Positions 7,420 to 8,196 of a stretch of 8,196 nt of DNA are shown here, in pieces. The position numbers were made by a program, and so were the translations under genes. Each line of letters begins with the position of its first letter. Position 1 is the stretch's first letter. Origin of the DNA: Flavipsychrobacter stenotrophus (lineage in GTDB: Bacteria; Bacteroidota; Bacteroidia; Chitinophagales; Chitinophagaceae); NCBI GenBank assembly GCA_947372365.1, contig CANBTK010000052.1:1-8196 (forward strand), written 5' to 3'. The notes under the pieces were generated by a model that did not search any database, was not told where the DNA came from, and saw only the letters and a list, made by a program, of their open reading frames with translations.

Positions 7420-7452
7420 AGCGCAGCATTTACAGGAAATGCCTGTTGCGCT
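7420..7452 (-). other. Two-part hairpin immediately after the ABC gene stop
   Basis: The outer arms AGCGCA (7420-7425) and TGCGCT (7447-7452) pair over six bases. Directly inside them, GCATTT (7426-7431) and AAATGC (7437-7442) pair over another six, closing a five-base loop; four bases (7443-7446) bulge on one side. An alternative inner pairing of ACAGG with CCTGT is also possible, so two inner folds compete. No T run follows. The structure begins five bases after the stop codon, which suggests an mRNA 3'-end stabiliser or processing site acting together with the terminator downstream. Confidence 0.5.
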
Positions 7453-7456
7453 TCCC

Positions 7457-8196
7457 TTATGCCATTGCCACCTTTTCAACAGCAGTATAAAGGTTGTAGT
7501 AAGCGCCCTTTTGTTGCAGCAGCGACTCGTGGCTGCCGCGTTCCAGTATGTTGCCGTGCCCCATAACCAGTATTTCATTGGCTTTGCGTATGGTACTCAG
7601 GCGGTGGGCTATTACTATTGATGTACGCCCTTTTATGAGCGTATCAATAGCGTGCTGTATCAGTTGCTCGCTCTCGCTGTCAACCGAAGAGGTGGCCTCG
7701 TCTAAGATAAGTATAGACGGGTCGTACAAAAGTGCCCTGGCAAATGACAGCAATTGCCGCTGCCCCTGCGATAGCGTATTGCCCCGCTCCATTACCTCAA
7801 AATTATAACCGCCGGGCAAGCGCATAATAAACTCGTGGATGCCCAGCATTTTGGCTACCTCTTCCACCCTTGCCTGCGGTATATCTTTATTCCTGAGCGT
7901 AATGTTATCGGTTATGGAGCCACTAAACAGGAAAACATCCTGCAATACTATGCCTATATGGCTGCGCAGGCTGTATATGTCATATTCATTGAGGTTCCTT
8001 CCATCAATAGTTATCTGCCCGCCTTCTATTTCATATTGCCGGTTCAGGATACTGATGAGGGATGACTTGCCCGCGCCTGTATGCCCTACCACTGCCATTG
8101 TTTTGCCTGCTTCCAGCTTAAAAGAAATGCCTTTTAGCACAGGCACGCCGGGCTTGTAGCTAAAATGCACATCGCGGAATTCAACTGAGCCGTTTA
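7457..8196 (-). CDS. ABC exporter, C-terminal nucleotide-binding domain (partial)
   Basis: The gene runs in from the right edge; 245 residues are visible, starting in frame at NGSVEFRDVHFSY. All ABC ATPase motifs are present. Numbered from the first visible residue, they are: A-loop Y13, Walker A GHTGAGKSS at 37-45, Q-loop Q85, signature LSQGQ at 141-145, Walker B ILILDE at 161-166 with catalytic E166, D-loop SSVD and H-loop H197. The order and wording, including the VFLFSGSITDNI stretch, are typical of the fused permease-ATPase exporters of the MsbA/MdlB/YheH group. The membrane domain should therefore lie beyond the window. A GTG at 8170 could be mistaken for a start, but the conserved frame continues upstream through VEFRD, so it is internal. 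These exporters work as homo- or heterodimers in the inner membrane and move lipids, peptides or drugs; the substrate here is unknown. The gene has its own terminator and appears separate from the kinase cluster. Confidence 0.95.
   Translation of the reverse strand, partial: NGSVEFRDVHFSYKPGVPVLKGISFKLEAGKTMAVVGHTGAGKSSLISILNRQYEIEGGQITIDGRNLNEYDIYSLRSHIGIVLQDVFLFSGSITDNITLRNKDIPQARVEEVAKMLGIHEFIMRLPGGYNFEVMERGNTLSQGQRQLLSFARALLYDPSILILDEATSSVDSESEQLIQHAIDTLIKGRTSIVIAHRLSTIRKANEILVMGHGNILERGSHESLLQQKGAYYNLYTAVEKVAMA

Noticed and set aside
7303..7578. A 91-codon minus-strand open frame between the kinase and the ABC gene
   Set aside because: It overlaps the end of the ABC gene in another frame, runs through the hairpin and the terminator, and has an unusual composition rich in Cys and Trp. 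It is most likely a shadow.
8168..8170. GTG as the start of a free-standing ABC ATP-binding subunit
   Set aside because: The conserved VEFRDVHFSY strand of the ATPase domain continues upstream of the GTG in the same frame to the window edge, so the codon is an internal Val.

Overview
All five genes in this window lie on the minus strand, so transcription runs from the right end to the left. The organism is most likely a member of the Bacteroidota. The evidence is the PAS-rich kinase architecture, the Bacteroidota-style kinase H-box (S-H-N-L-R-A-P), weak Shine-Dalgarno sequences, moderate GC content by eye, and two intergenic sequences that fit the Bacteroidota promoter pattern (TTG or TTTG, a spacer of about 20 bases, then TAnnTTTG). 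I cannot name a genus.

Layout in transcription order. (1) 8196-7457: the C-terminal nucleotide-binding domain of an ABC exporter, cut by the right edge. (2) 7456-7164: a 293-base intergenic region with a two-part hairpin just after the ABC stop, a good intrinsic terminator, an AT-rich palindrome and a candidate promoter. (3) 7163-4485: an 892-residue histidine kinase with a degenerate N-terminal receiver domain and four PAS domains. (4) 4427-4005: a 140-residue single-domain response regulator, 57 bases downstream of the kinase and probably co-transcribed with it. (5) 4004-3846: an intergenic region with a stem-loop and a very good Bacteroidota promoter candidate. (6) 3845-1551: a 764-residue hybrid kinase with the order PAS-PAS-HisKA-HATPase-REC-HPt. 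(7) 1408-1: the N-terminal 469 residues of a GAF-PAS-PAS-PAS sensory protein, cut by the left edge.

The four signalling genes look like one sensory cluster. Each large protein carries several PAS domains, and the only free-standing output is a CheY-like receiver with no DNA-binding or enzymatic domain. A plausible but inferred scheme is that the PAS kinase phosphorylates the small regulator, and that the HPt domain of the hybrid kinase also exchanges phosphate with it. The ABC exporter is separated from the cluster by a terminator and is probably unrelated.

The components belong to well-known families. I see no mobile elements, CRISPR arrays, tRNA or rRNA genes, and no clear sign of an undescribed system. 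The most unusual items are the pseudoreceiver on the PAS kinase, the compact output-less two-kinase layout, and the structured region after the ABC gene.
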